A DNA stretch of 64,000 nt from Pseudomonas fluorescens. GTDB lineage: Bacteria; Pseudomonadota; Gammaproteobacteria; Pseudomonadales; Pseudomonadaceae. Under the pieces are notes generated by a model. It was not told where the DNA came from. It worked only from the letters and a program-made list of their open reading frames with translations, and did not search any database. Position 1 is the first letter of the stretch. Each line of letters starts with the position of its first letter. The translations under genes were made by a program, and so were the position numbers. This document shows positions 8,778 through 16,788 of the stretch, piece by piece. The stretch covers positions 4,276,501 to 4,340,500 of the forward strand of contig NZ_CP012830.1 in NCBI RefSeq assembly GCF_001307155.1. Reading direction: 5' to 3'.

Positions 8778-10004
8778 ATGAAAGGAATCAAAGCACCCAT
8801 TGCCAGCGCTGTTGCCATCGCTGGCCTGTCATTTTTTTCCACGGCCCACGCCGATTTGGGCAGCGATACGGTTACCCGTCTCAACCAACTCTATAACGAC
8901 ACCCGGCAAGATTGCGGCGGGCCATCCAAACCGGCGTTTCTGTGTTCGGGTGTGCTGTTTCGGGCGACCTGGCCTTCGACCGATTACCAGTTCTACAGCA
9001 TCAGCCCGAAAAGCCAGGCGAGTGGCGGGGTATCCGCCTCGTATCTGCGCAAGGATTCGAAGTTCCGCAAGCTGGCCTATGGGCTCAAGAGCGGCTTCAT
9101 TTTCGACACCATCTTCGGTAACCCCAAGGACCATCAGGATTACGCCGTGTTGTGTTCGTTCCCGATCGATGCAGCCACCGATGATCGCGGGCAACAAGGT
9201 TGCACCGACTCGCGGCGAACCCCCGGCAACGTGGAAAAATTCTGTCACGAACAAGGCGTGGCCACTGCCGAGCAATGGGCTGCCAATTACCAGCAGAACA
9301 GGGGGGATCATTCACGCCAATGCTCATTCGACGTACGTGATGAACGCAACAGTGCCTCGGGCCCGGCCTTCTACCAAAGCATCCGCGCGATGAGCAAGAT
9401 TGCTGCCGAATCGTTCGGCACCCAGAACGAACTGCGCTTGGCCAAGTGGGAAGAGAGTCCGCCGAAATCTCCATCGATCCTTGCACTGTTCTATACCGAA
9501 GACAGCGGCCTGGAGGGCGCCCGGCTTAATCAGATCCAATGGTACAAGGCGGTGCAGCAGCACTTGCCGGTCATCAACATGAAATTGCCGCAAACCCCTC
9601 AACAAGACGCAGCCTTTGTCTACGACAGTAAAAAGCAGGTGATCTACCCCACGACTGAAAAGAACGGCTGTGATCGCTACGTACAAAGCGCAAGCTGGGT
9701 TGAGCGTGACGACCCGGGCTTTGGCAAGAAGGTCATGACCCTCGAAGTGACGCCGACCGATTGCGGCAGAAAGGTACAGGACGGCCAGACCAACAACTTC
9801 TTCAACGAACTGGCTGCCGATCACTACCTGGACGCGAACTGGAAAGACAACCCGGACAACCGTGACAGCAACATCGGCAGCATGCGCCGCCAGTTGGTCT
9901 GCCATTTCAACATTGCCCGCAACAAGCCTGAGTGGAACCTGGAACCTTCCAGACCTTACACCTCCAATGAAGACTCCATCGCCAAGGGTTGCAACAACAC
10001 CTGA
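8778..10004 (+). CDS. Secreted protein, paralogue 2 of a pair (halovibrin-like?)
   Basis: This 408-residue protein is clearly paralogous to the gene 60 bases upstream. It has a signal peptide (MKGIKAPIASAVAIAGLSFF, cleaved after AHA), then TRLNQLYNDTRQDCGG, CSGVLFRATWPS, SASYLRKDSKF, QSASWVERDDPGFG, GSMRRQLVCHFNIA and WNLEPSRPY. The CSGV and WNLEP blocks and the last Cys are in the same order as in paralogue 1. CAGGAGGG lies about 9 bases before the ATG. The two are probably co-transcribed, ending at a long hairpin at 10030-10077. Function is unknown; as with its partner, a halovibrin-type label is only a recollection. An ADP-ribosylglycohydrolase gene lies convergently next to it. Confidence 0.78.
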   Translation: MKGIKAPIASAVAIAGLSFFSTAHADLGSDTVTRLNQLYNDTRQDCGGPSKPAFLCSGVLFRATWPSTDYQFYSISPKSQASGGVSASYLRKDSKFRKLAYGLKSGFIFDTIFGNPKDHQDYAVLCSFPIDAATDDRGQQGCTDSRRTPGNVEKFCHEQGVATAEQWAANYQQNRGDHSRQCSFDVRDERNSASGPAFYQSIRAMSKIAAESFGTQNELRLAKWEESPPKSPSILALFYTEDSGLEGARLNQIQWYKAVQQHLPVINMKLPQTPQQDAAFVYDSKKQVIYPTTEKNGCDRYVQSASWVERDDPGFGKKVMTLEVTPTDCGRKVQDGQTNNFFNELAADHYLDANWKDNPDNRDSNIGSMRRQLVCHFNIARNKPEWNLEPSRPYTSNEDSIAKGCNNT

Positions 10005-10029
10005 TACGCAGACAGGCAGTGAAGATCGA

Positions 10030-10077
10030 CCCCAATGGCGATTGCGCAACCTGAAGGCTGCGCAATCGCCATTGGGG
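10030..10077. other. Perfect 19-bp inverted repeat with 10-base loop
   Basis: Arms at 10030-10048 and 10059-10077 are exactly complementary (CCCCAATGGCGATTGCGCA and its reverse complement). It lies between the convergent secreted-protein gene and the ADP-ribosylglycohydrolase gene, so it could stop transcription from both sides. There is no run of T after either arm, so it is not a textbook intrinsic terminator. Confidence 0.6.
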
Positions 10078-10135
10078 CCTGGTGTTGATCACAGGAGGTG
10101 ACGCATGAACCCGGCGGCAAAACCTGGCGGTCGGA

Positions 10136-11059
10136 TCAGTCGTGAGTGTGGTGGGTGTTTGATGCCTGTAACAATGCGTCGGCTGTCGTTTCAATCTCAT
10201 CGTGCATGTGCAGCTTCGCAAGCCAACTCTTGGGGATTCCTTTTACACCGTAAAAAGCTCCGGCCAACTGCCCGACAATAGCGGCGGTAGTGTCAGCATC
10301 ATCACCCAGGTTGGCGGCTTGCAGAATGGCGTCTTCGAAGCTGTCGGTGTGATGAAAACACCACAACGCCGCCTCTAACGAGGCAACGCAGTAGCCTGTA
10401 CCCACGATCTCGGATTTTGGTTTGGCGAGATAGTTGCCACTGGCAATCGTGGCGACTTTGGGTTCTGAAAAGTGTCCGTGGCCCAAGTGTCGTAAATCCG
10501 ATTTCGACGCGCCCTGCAATGCTTCGCAAATCAATCCAGCGAACAACTGGCAGCATTCGATGGCTTCAGGCGCAGCGTGAGTGGTTCGAGAGCTATCGCT
10601 GGAAAACGTCCTGACATGGCCTATAGCAGGGAAGTAAAACAGCACCACTGGTGCCAATCGCATCAGCGAACCGTTACCTGCGCTGAACGGATCGGTCGAT
10701 CCGGCAAATGGATTGCCGGTTTCCTGATAATGAGTCAGGGCTTCGCGCACGGTCATGCCGATATCAAAGCAGTCGCCAGTCGAGCTCAGGTAACCCCATT
10801 GCCACCAATTGAGATAGCGCCCCATCTGGTCGAAGGCGTCAAAACCATTTTTTGTGAGCAGGCTTTCGGCCAGGCACAGGGCCATCGACGTGTCATCGGT
10901 CCACTGGCCCGGCTTCAGATTGAACGGGCCACCACCCACCATGTCGGTGAGCGCCGGGAACGACCCGCGCGGTTTGAACTCTACGCTTGTACCGACTGCG
11001 TCGCCGCAAGCCAGCCCCAGCAGGCAGCCGCGATAACGCTCCGAAAGGGTAGGCAACAT
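10136..11059 (-). CDS. ADP-ribosylglycohydrolase family protein (DraG/MacroD-independent type)
   Basis: This 307-residue soluble enzyme has the DraG fold. The first metal-binding motif is GQWTDDTSMALCLAESL near residues 51-67, with the two catalytic Asp of TDDT. The family's N-terminal RYRGCLLGLACGDAVGTSVE lies at 8-27, the middle block SAGNGSLMRLAP near 126-137, and the second metal motif NLGDDADTTAAIVGQLAGA near 251-269. Such enzymes remove ADP-ribose from proteins or small molecules. All key acidic residues are present, so it should be active. AAGGA precedes the ATG at 11059 by 7 bases. It stands alone but is convergent with a pair of secreted proteins that may belong to an ADP-ribosylating family. 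Confidence 0.9.
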   Translation of the reverse strand: MLPTLSERYRGCLLGLACGDAVGTSVEFKPRGSFPALTDMVGGGPFNLKPGQWTDDTSMALCLAESLLTKNGFDAFDQMGRYLNWWQWGYLSSTGDCFDIGMTVREALTHYQETGNPFAGSTDPFSAGNGSLMRLAPVVLFYFPAIGHVRTFSSDSSRTTHAAPEAIECCQLFAGLICEALQGASKSDLRHLGHGHFSEPKVATIASGNYLAKPKSEIVGTGYCVASLEAALWCFHHTDSFEDAILQAANLGDDADTTAAIVGQLAGAFYGVKGIPKSWLAKLHMHDEIETTADALLQASNTHHTHD

Positions 11060-11209
11060 GAAGCATCCTTGTTTTGAGTCAGTTCACTGGCGACGTTAGC
11101 ATTTCCAGGCGTCATGACAGAAAGGTAAAGCCTGTCCGAATGTTTTTATGCAACCAGAAAGTTGCGCATTCAGCCATCCGGGCCTAGTGTTCATCAAAGG
11201 AGGTGACCT

Positions 11210-11668
11210 ATGCACTCATCAGATCGCATCGAAAGAAAGATCCTGCTCAAGGCTCCACGCTCCACCGTCTGGCGCGCCTTGGCCAATGCCGAGTCCTTCG
11301 GCAAGTGGTTTGGTGTCGCGCTCGAGGGCAAACGCTTTGTTGCCGGTGAGCGAACCCAGGGGCAAATCACTTATCCGGGCTATGAACATCTGGTCTGGGA
11401 CGTGCAGGTGGCGCGGGTCGAGCCCGAGCGGGTGTTTGCGTTTCGCTGGCATCCGTATGCAGTGGAGCCGGGCATGGACTATTCGTCGGAGCCCACCACC
11501 CTGGTGCTGTTCGAGCTTGAAGACATGGACGGCGGCACGTTGCTGAAGGTCGTCGAGTCCGGTTTCGATAACATTCCGGCAGAACGCCGTCTGAAAGCCT
11601 TCCGCATGAACAGTCGCGGTTGGGATGAACAAATGACCAACATCGAGACGTACCTTGCCACCCCCTGA
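11210..11668 (+). CDS. SRPBCC/AHSA1-family protein
   Basis: This 152-residue protein has a START-like helix-grip fold. The family pattern is visible: IERKILLKAPRSTVWRALANAESFGKWFG at the start, WDVQVARVEPERVFAFRWHP in the middle, TLVLFELEDMDGGTLLKVVESGF and a C-terminal helix with GWDEQMTNIETYL. AHSA1-like proteins bind hydrophobic ligands or act as co-chaperone-like factors; no enzymatic residue can be named. AAGGAGGTGA precedes the ATG by about 5 bases, a very strong site. The downstream ArsR gene starts inside its last codons, an arrangement common for SRPBCC/ArsR pairs. Confidence 0.88.
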   Translation: MHSSDRIERKILLKAPRSTVWRALANAESFGKWFGVALEGKRFVAGERTQGQITYPGYEHLVWDVQVARVEPERVFAFRWHPYAVEPGMDYSSEPTTLVLFELEDMDGGTLLKVVESGFDNIPAERRLKAFRMNSRGWDEQMTNIETYLATP

Positions 11669-12017
11669 CGCCTTAACGCTGGATACGCCGTCGGCCACTA
11701 CTGCGCTGGGCCGCTCGGCACTGACCTTCGCCGCACTTGGCGACGAAACCCGGCTGCGGCTGATCGACGTGTTGTGTGGTGGCGGGGCAATGTCGATCGC
11801 GCAGTTGACCGCCGGCACCGACATCAGCCGCCAGGCTGTAACCAAACACCTGCGGGTGCTGGCTGACGCCGGTCTGGTGCGTGACACCAAGCGGGGCCGT
11901 GAACGCCGATGGGTCTTCGAGCCGACACAACTGGACGAGGCGCGCCGCTCGCTGGAAATCATCAGTCAGCAGTGGGATCACGCGTTGGTGAATCTGAAAG
12001 CCTTTGTCGAACAATGA
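11655..12017 (+). CDS. ArsR-family winged-helix repressor
   Basis: This 120-residue regulator most likely starts at the TTG at 11655, overlapping the preceding gene by 14 bases, so it is translationally coupled. The winged helix is clear: LTFAALGDETRLRLIDVL, then the recognition helix SIAQLTAGTDISRQAVTKHLRVLADAGLV and the wing RDTKRGRERRWVFEP. None of the metal-binding Cys boxes of classical ArsR (ELCVCDL) is present, so it is probably not a metal sensor; SRPBCC-linked members answer to other cues. The C-terminal helix ends ALVNLKAFVEQ. It probably represses its own operon. Confidence 0.85.
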   Translation: MPPPDALTLDTPSATTALGRSALTFAALGDETRLRLIDVLCGGGAMSIAQLTAGTDISRQAVTKHLRVLADAGLVRDTKRGRERRWVFEPTQLDEARRSLEIISQQWDHALVNLKAFVEQ

Positions 12018-12171
12018 ATTGCGAGCCGTAGCTGACGCGAAACACGCGACTCAGGCACTTGAAACCTGGGGTGTCTAAGGGTTTTCGGAAGTGCTGCAAT
12101 GGCGAATGTCTTACACGAAGTAGTAGCTATGTCTCCTGTTTCAGATTGGATCCGAAGCGTAATCTACACCC

Positions 12172-12283
12172 ATCAACTGAAGCGCAGGACGCGCTCAGGA
12201 TCATGGATGATCGACCATTTGCAAGGATCGCAGCGACAGGATGTCGTCATGGTCTTGAAAACCCGCTTCGGCGGGTTTTTTTT
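12172..12283 (+). ncRNA. rsmX: RsmX-like CsrA/RsmA-sequestering small RNA, copy 1
   Basis: A roughly 112-nt transcript is predicted from a TAATCT -10 box (12160-12165) and a terminator with an ACCCGC-TTC-GCGGGT hairpin plus eight T (end 12283). Five GGA motifs lie at 12187, 12198, 12205, 12225 and 12239. At least three sit in hairpin loops: AGCGC-AGGAC-GCGCT, TGC-AAGGATC-GCA and GACA-GGA-TGTC. Clustered loop GGA sites are the hallmark of GacA-controlled RNAs that titrate RsmA/RsmE. A CTTACA half of a possible GacA box lies about 60 bases upstream of the start. It is nearly identical to the copy 222 bases downstream. Confidence 0.82.
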
Positions 12284-12393
12284 GCCTGCAGGAATCGGCC
12301 GATTGGGGCTGGACCTGACGTATAGCCAATGGCTTACGCACGGGCGATGGTATGTCGTCTTTTGCGCCTGTGGATTCAGGCCTAATCTGACTC

Positions 12394-12506
12394 CATCAAC
12401 TGCAGCGCAGGACGCGCTCAGGGTCATGGATGATCGACCATTTGCAAGGAATGCAGCGACAGGATGTCGTCATGGTCTTGGAAAACCCGCTTCGGCGGGT
12501 TTTTTT
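12394..12506 (+). ncRNA. rsmX: RsmX-like small RNA, copy 2
   Basis: This second copy has the same plan: a TAATCT -10 box at 12383-12388, a start near 12394 and a GCTTCGGC terminator hairpin ending with seven T at 12506. It keeps four GGA motifs (12410, 12428, 12448, 12462); the one at the copy-1 position 12198 has become GGG. The third hairpin has changed to TGCA-AGGAA-TGCA, which keeps pairing while the loop stays GGA. The region upstream of the -10 box is not conserved with copy 1, apart from short blocks (CTTAC and TATGTC at matching distances), so these blocks may be regulatory. Confidence 0.82.
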
Positions 12507-12546
12507 ATGGGCGCTGTAAAAGTCTGTTTCAGACCTGACCAAGCGC

Positions 12547-13227
12547 TTAACCGAGACGTGCGGCCACACGCTCGGTGATCAGCGTGCGCTGATTGAGCGA
12601 GGAGGCTGCACGCCGATAGGCTTCCTCCAGCACGGCTTTTGGCGCGGTTTGCGGGTCGCCCGAGTTGAAGGGTGGTGCGGGCGCGTATTCGAGTTGCAGC
12701 TGCACCAATTGCGCAGTGTCTTTGTCGTACAACTCAGCGGCCAGGGTCAGGGCAAAATCGATCCCCGCCGTGATCCCGCCACCGGTCAGCAGATTGCCGT
12801 CGCGTACCACCCGGTCCCGAACCGGAATGGCGCCCAATAGACTCAGCAATTCATGATAGGCCCAGTGGGTCGTCGCCCGTTTTCCCTTGAGCAAGCCCGC
12901 CGCGCCGAGCACCAATGCACCGGTGCACACCGAAGTCACGTAGCGTGCCTGGGCGGCGTGTTTGCGAATGAACGCCAGGGTCTGCGGATCTTCCATCAAT
13001 GGCCCGACGCCGCTGCCTCCGGGGATGCAAATCACATCCAGGTCGGGGCAGTCATCGAACGTGGTGGTCGGCTTCAGGACCAGACCGGTGCTTGCCGTCA
13101 CGGGGACCAGGTCCTTCCAGATCAAATGCACCTTTACGTCCGGCAGCGAGGCCAACACATCGTAAGGTCCGGTCAGGTCCAGTTGCTGCACCTGTGGAAA
13201 CAACAGAAAACCGATCTGCAACGTCAT
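12547..13227 (-). CDS. inhA: Isonitrile hydratase (DJ-1/PfpI family)
   Basis: This 226-residue protein matches the Pseudomonas putida isonitrile hydratase in length and blocks: LQIGFLLFPQVQQLDLTGPYDVLASLPDV at the start, VICIPGGSGVG, and the nucleophile elbow YVTSVCTGALVLGAAGLL with the catalytic Cys near residue 101. ATTHWAYHELL and GGGITAGIDFALTLAAEL follow. The enzyme hydrates isonitriles to N-substituted formamides in the cytoplasm. The GlxA-type regulator diverges from it 109 bases away and shares the DJ-1 fold, so it is a likely regulator. RsmX-like RNAs lie downstream in convergent orientation. Confidence 0.87.
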   Translation of the reverse strand: MTLQIGFLLFPQVQQLDLTGPYDVLASLPDVKVHLIWKDLVPVTASTGLVLKPTTTFDDCPDLDVICIPGGSGVGPLMEDPQTLAFIRKHAAQARYVTSVCTGALVLGAAGLLKGKRATTHWAYHELLSLLGAIPVRDRVVRDGNLLTGGGITAGIDFALTLAAELYDKDTAQLVQLQLEYAPAPPFNSGDPQTAPKAVLEEAYRRAASSLNQRTLITERVAARLG

Positions 13228-13297
13228 GACGCTATCTCCTTGGTCTGCGTGTTCACAGCCTTATTGGGTGGACGGTTTGACTGTAGGCTCGTAGGAT

Positions 13298-13337
13298 TTG
13301 GCGTATACGCCAATCAGCCCTCGAATTACGCCAATCA
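13298..13337. promoter_or_regulatory. Palindrome and 21-bp-phased direct repeats before the GlxA-type gene
   Basis: TTGGCGTATACGCCAA at 13298-13313 is a perfect 16-bp palindrome. The sequence TACGCCAATCA occurs twice, at 13306-13316 and 13327-13337, exactly 21 bp apart (two helical turns). Phased direct repeats of this spacing are the usual target of AraC-family dimers. They lie between divergent inhA and the regulator and reach its ATG, so autorepression plus control of inhA is a reasonable inference. Confidence 0.6.
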
Positions 13338-14335
13338 TGCCGAACTCACCGAAAACCGTTCATGTGCTGGCCTTCGCCAATGTGCAATTGCTCGACGTCA
13401 CCGGGCCATTGCAGGTGTTTGCCTCGGCCAATGACATGGCCGCGCAGCGAGGATTACCGCCGCCCTATGCGCCGACGGTGATTGCCGATGGCGGCGGGGC
13501 GGTGATGTCCTCGGCCGGCTTGGCGCTGTTGGCCGAACCGTTGCCGAGCGAGTCTTCCGATACGCTGATCATCGCGGGCGGCTGGGGTGTTTACACGGCA
13601 GCCGAAGACGCTGTGCTGGTGGATTGGGTGCGTCAACAGGCTGCGGTTTCCCGGCGTGTGGCGTCGGTGTGTACCGGGGCGTTTTTACTGGCCGCCAGCG
13701 GCTGGCTCGACGGTCGTCGCGTGGTCACCCACTGGACCCGCTGCGATCAGCTGGCGCAAAAGCACCCGCAACTGCGAGTCGAGCCCAACCCGATCTTTAT
13801 CAACGACGGCCCGGTCTGGACCTCGGCCGGGGTTACGGCCGGCATCGACCTGGCGTTGGCGCTGGTGGAAGCAGATCTCGGTCGTGGGATCGCCCTGGAA
13901 GTCGCCCGGCAACTGGTGGTGTTCCTCAAGCGACCGGGCGGCCAGTCACAGTTCAGCGTAACGCTGGACCTGCAACAGCACGGCAATCGGTTTGATGAAC
14001 TGCACGCCTGGATCGCCGAAAACCTCAGCCTGGACCTCGGCATCCCGGCGCTGGCGCTGCAAGCGGGCATGAGCGAACGCAGCTTTATCCGACACTATCG
14101 CGCCGACACCGGTCAGACCCCGGCGCGGGCCATCGAACTGATCCGCGTCGAAACCGCACGACGATTGCTGAGTGACACCGGAGTGCCGATCAAACGGATC
14201 GCCGTGCAATGCGGGTTTGGCAGCGAAGAAACCCTGCGCCGTAGTTTCCTGCGGGCCATGGGGGTGACACCGCAGGCGTACCGCGAGCGGTTTTCGCGCG
14301 AAGACTGCTGTGTCGCTGAGACCTGCGAGATGTAA
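13337..14335 (+). CDS. GlxA/FtrA-type AraC-family transcriptional regulator
   Basis: This 332-residue regulator combines an N-terminal DJ-1/PfpI-like domain (residues ~1-185: VHVLAFANVQLLDVTGPLQVFA, then VASVCTGAFLLAASGWL and VTHWTRC) with a C-terminal AraC double helix-turn-helix (~220-325: IPALALQAGMSERSFIRHYRADTG and IKRIAVQCGFGSEETLRRSFLRAMG). The Cys of the DJ-1 elbow is kept, although in these regulators the domain usually senses ligands rather than catalyses. The ATG at 13337 is preferred; the TTG at 13298 would lie inside the palindromic operator. It diverges from inhA and ends 9 bases from the convergent fusion gene. Confidence 0.88.
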   Translation: MPNSPKTVHVLAFANVQLLDVTGPLQVFASANDMAAQRGLPPPYAPTVIADGGGAVMSSAGLALLAEPLPSESSDTLIIAGGWGVYTAAEDAVLVDWVRQQAAVSRRVASVCTGAFLLAASGWLDGRRVVTHWTRCDQLAQKHPQLRVEPNPIFINDGPVWTSAGVTAGIDLALALVEADLGRGIALEVARQLVVFLKRPGGQSQFSVTLDLQQHGNRFDELHAWIAENLSLDLGIPALALQAGMSERSFIRHYRADTGQTPARAIELIRVETARRLLSDTGVPIKRIAVQCGFGSEETLRRSFLRAMGVTPQAYRERFSREDCCVAETCEM

Positions 14336-14344
14336 GGCTTGCGC

Positions 14345-16780
14345 TTACTTCACCAACGTCAACTCACCATCGCAATACCGCACTTCGCGGCCTAACCACG
14401 CCAGATCGACCTGGGGCAGCACTGCCGAGGGTTTGCGCAGTTCACGCAGCAAGGTCGAGCCGTGGGACAAGCGTCCGCCCATGCGTGCGATCACCGCCCG
14501 CGCGGTCTGGTAGTGCGCGTGTCGTCCGGGGTCCAGGGTGTCTTCAAGCAGAATGTCGTCACCCAGAATGCCCTGGACCTGCCCCGGATAGATCATGAAC
14601 CCCGTGGCCTGCTCGGTGCCTTCACGACCGTCCTGCCAGAAGCTGCCGTCACGCGTGCGAATCTCCGGATGGGCTCCGAACCAGTGCGCCCGATCCGCCA
14701 TCGGCATGGCATGGTGCAGGCGAAAGAACAGCCGCATCAGGTTGTCGCGATACCACTCGCGCACTTGCAGGTAGTAACCGCGCAAGCCTGGCGCACCCGC
14801 TGAATGAGCCAGGTGGATGGCCCGGGACCATCGCGGGAATGCCTGCAGCGGCAGCTCGGTCGGTGCCGGGCGTGGCGTCGCCGGATCGGTTTCCCATGGC
14901 AGTCGATGTGGGCTGTGCTCAAGGTTGTCATACGCTGTCGGTGGGCGCCCCAGCAGATCGCCACCACTGCTGGCCAACGCTGTGGCGATACACAGGTTTC
15001 CCTGCACCACAAACACATAGAACCGGGTGAACCAGTCGGCGAGTTGCTGGCCGTCGGCGCTTTGCGCGATCAGGTCTGTCAACTCCTGGTCGAAGCGCTG
15101 CAATCGGCTTTCCAGCGTCGGCAAATGCCCGCGAGCGATGCGTTGCATACGCAGCAATAACGGCAGCGAACGCAAAAGACGCAGAGGCCGCCAAGGCAGC
15201 TCCGGCGTCGCACCACCGACTTCACCGGCGTAGCTGCTGGCGGAGATTCCCCAGTCCGCCAGGCGGGCGAGAAACAGGTCGTTGTTGATATAGGAGGCGC
15301 CGCCGAACACCGCAGTGAACGGCTCGTTGTCCTGCAATATGCGTGAATCCCAGCGCGCCATGATCGCCGGAATACTGGCCGCTGCACGTCGTTGGGCGTA
15401 CTCCACCAGACGGCTCGGTTGTGGCGGCAGGATCTCGGCGATGTTGGCGGCGGTCAGGTGTCGACGCCAGCCGTAATCGCTGATCGGCCGGTATTGCAGC
15501 AACCACAATTGCGTACCGTCCCAGGCCCATTCGACGTCGCCGGGCACATAGTGGAAGACCCGCAATACGTTCTGTAAAAAGCGCCACAGCAGGTCCGCGG
15601 TCAAGCCATGGGATGGCTTGAATGTATCGCTGCTCCAGGAGGCACCGAGCCGCGAAACAATCGCCCGCTGCGGACTTACCTGGCCGTCTGCCAGTGACTC
15701 GAGGTGACCCTCGACCCATTCCAGCTCGACCGACAGATGACGTACAAAGGCAATCCCGGACAGCTGGGGAGTGATGAAGCGTTGCACCACCACTTCCTCG
15801 ACCCCGGACGAACTCAACTCGGCAATCCGCGCAGGCACGCTGTGCGTCGGCTCACGCAGGAACGTGGTGCTCAAACCGGCGTTCGCCGCATCGGCCTGAT
15901 CCTCTCCATAGCTGGAAGAGCGCACCGCCCAAGTGGCGTTCGGTTGGCTGGCGAGAAACGCCGGCAAGCGTGAGTCGTTGCAGTCATTGAGTGATAGCGC
16001 AGGGGGAACTGCTTGCCCGGCCAGTGTTGCCAGACGTAAACGCCCGCCCTTGGTGTGCGCGACGAATCCGCGCTCACCCGATTCCAGCCACGCCGCGAAT
16101 TCGGCCGGTGAGTCGATCCATGGGTAATGGCCCCATCCGGGTTTCAGGCTGATGGTCAAATCGGCACGGGCCAGAATCGCCGACCATGCGGCGGCTTGCT
16201 CGATGCCCAGCACTTTGTCCTGATCGCCCCAGACCAGCTCGACCGGATCGTTGATCCATTCCAGCAATGGCAACGCGGTGTCCGCTCGCACCAGATCCCA
16301 GTGCGGTACAAACGCCCGGCAGCGTGCATAACCGGCGCCCATGCGTCGGTACTGCGCGGGTGTCCAGGTCTGGCTGGAAAACTTGTGTGCAAACAGCGTG
16401 GGTTTGTTCGCCAGCAACCAGTGGATGGTCTTGCGAATGGGCAGTGGTGACATCAACGCCGGCAGACGTCGTTGCCACAAAAACGCCCCCACTGGCGCCA
16501 GCAATACACTCCTGCAAAAGTGCCCCGGTTGCCGTTGCAGCGCATGCAATACCAGCAACGCATTCACGCCGACCGCCATGATTACGCTGCCTTTGACGGT
16601 CGCTGCCAGCAACGCCTGAGCGTAGGCGGCGAGGTCCTCGCAGGGCGCTTGAGGGTTGTTCCCGAAACCCGGCAGCTCCAGCGGCACCACCTGATAGCGC
16701 TGAAAGTACGGCAGTGCATCATCCCACCAATCGGCGGCGCTGCCGTTGCCGGCCAGCAAGTACAAAAGGGGCTTGCTCAT
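14345..16780 (-). CDS. Fusion of alpha/beta-hydrolase-like domain and PEP-synthase-like phosphotransferase
   Basis: This is an 811-residue two-part protein. Residues ~1-265 follow the alpha/beta-hydrolase fold (LAGNGSAADWWDDALPYFQRY, ELPGFGNN, WGDQDK with the acidic residue, GWGHYPW with the His). The nucleophile elbow reads VGVNAL, so the usual Ser is missing. Residues ~290-500 have the ATP-grasp (PPDK N-terminal) pattern AVRSSSYGEDQADAANAG and GDVEWAWDG. Near the end comes the mobile phosphohistidine domain, GGRLSHGSTLLREL with the catalytic His. The order ATP-grasp, middle domain, swivelling His resembles PEP synthase or rifampicin phosphotransferase. The start at 16780 is 8 bases downstream of the epimerase stop, so it is part of that operon; the substrate is unknown. 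Confidence 0.78.
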   Translation of the reverse strand: MSKPLLYLLAGNGSAADWWDDALPYFQRYQVVPLELPGFGNNPQAPCEDLAAYAQALLAATVKGSVIMAVGVNALLVLHALQRQPGHFCRSVLLAPVGAFLWQRRLPALMSPLPIRKTIHWLLANKPTLFAHKFSSQTWTPAQYRRMGAGYARCRAFVPHWDLVRADTALPLLEWINDPVELVWGDQDKVLGIEQAAAWSAILARADLTISLKPGWGHYPWIDSPAEFAAWLESGERGFVAHTKGGRLRLATLAGQAVPPALSLNDCNDSRLPAFLASQPNATWAVRSSSYGEDQADAANAGLSTTFLREPTHSVPARIAELSSSGVEEVVVQRFITPQLSGIAFVRHLSVELEWVEGHLESLADGQVSPQRAIVSRLGASWSSDTFKPSHGLTADLLWRFLQNVLRVFHYVPGDVEWAWDGTQLWLLQYRPISDYGWRRHLTAANIAEILPPQPSRLVEYAQRRAAASIPAIMARWDSRILQDNEPFTAVFGGASYINNDLFLARLADWGISASSYAGEVGGATPELPWRPLRLLRSLPLLLRMQRIARGHLPTLESRLQRFDQELTDLIAQSADGQQLADWFTRFYVFVVQGNLCIATALASSGGDLLGRPPTAYDNLEHSPHRLPWETDPATPRPAPTELPLQAFPRWSRAIHLAHSAGAPGLRGYYLQVREWYRDNLMRLFFRLHHAMPMADRAHWFGAHPEIRTRDGSFWQDGREGTEQATGFMIYPGQVQGILGDDILLEDTLDPGRHAHYQTARAVIARMGGRLSHGSTLLRELRKPSAVLPQVDLAWLGREVRYCDGELTLVK

Positions 16781-16788
16781 CACAGTCC

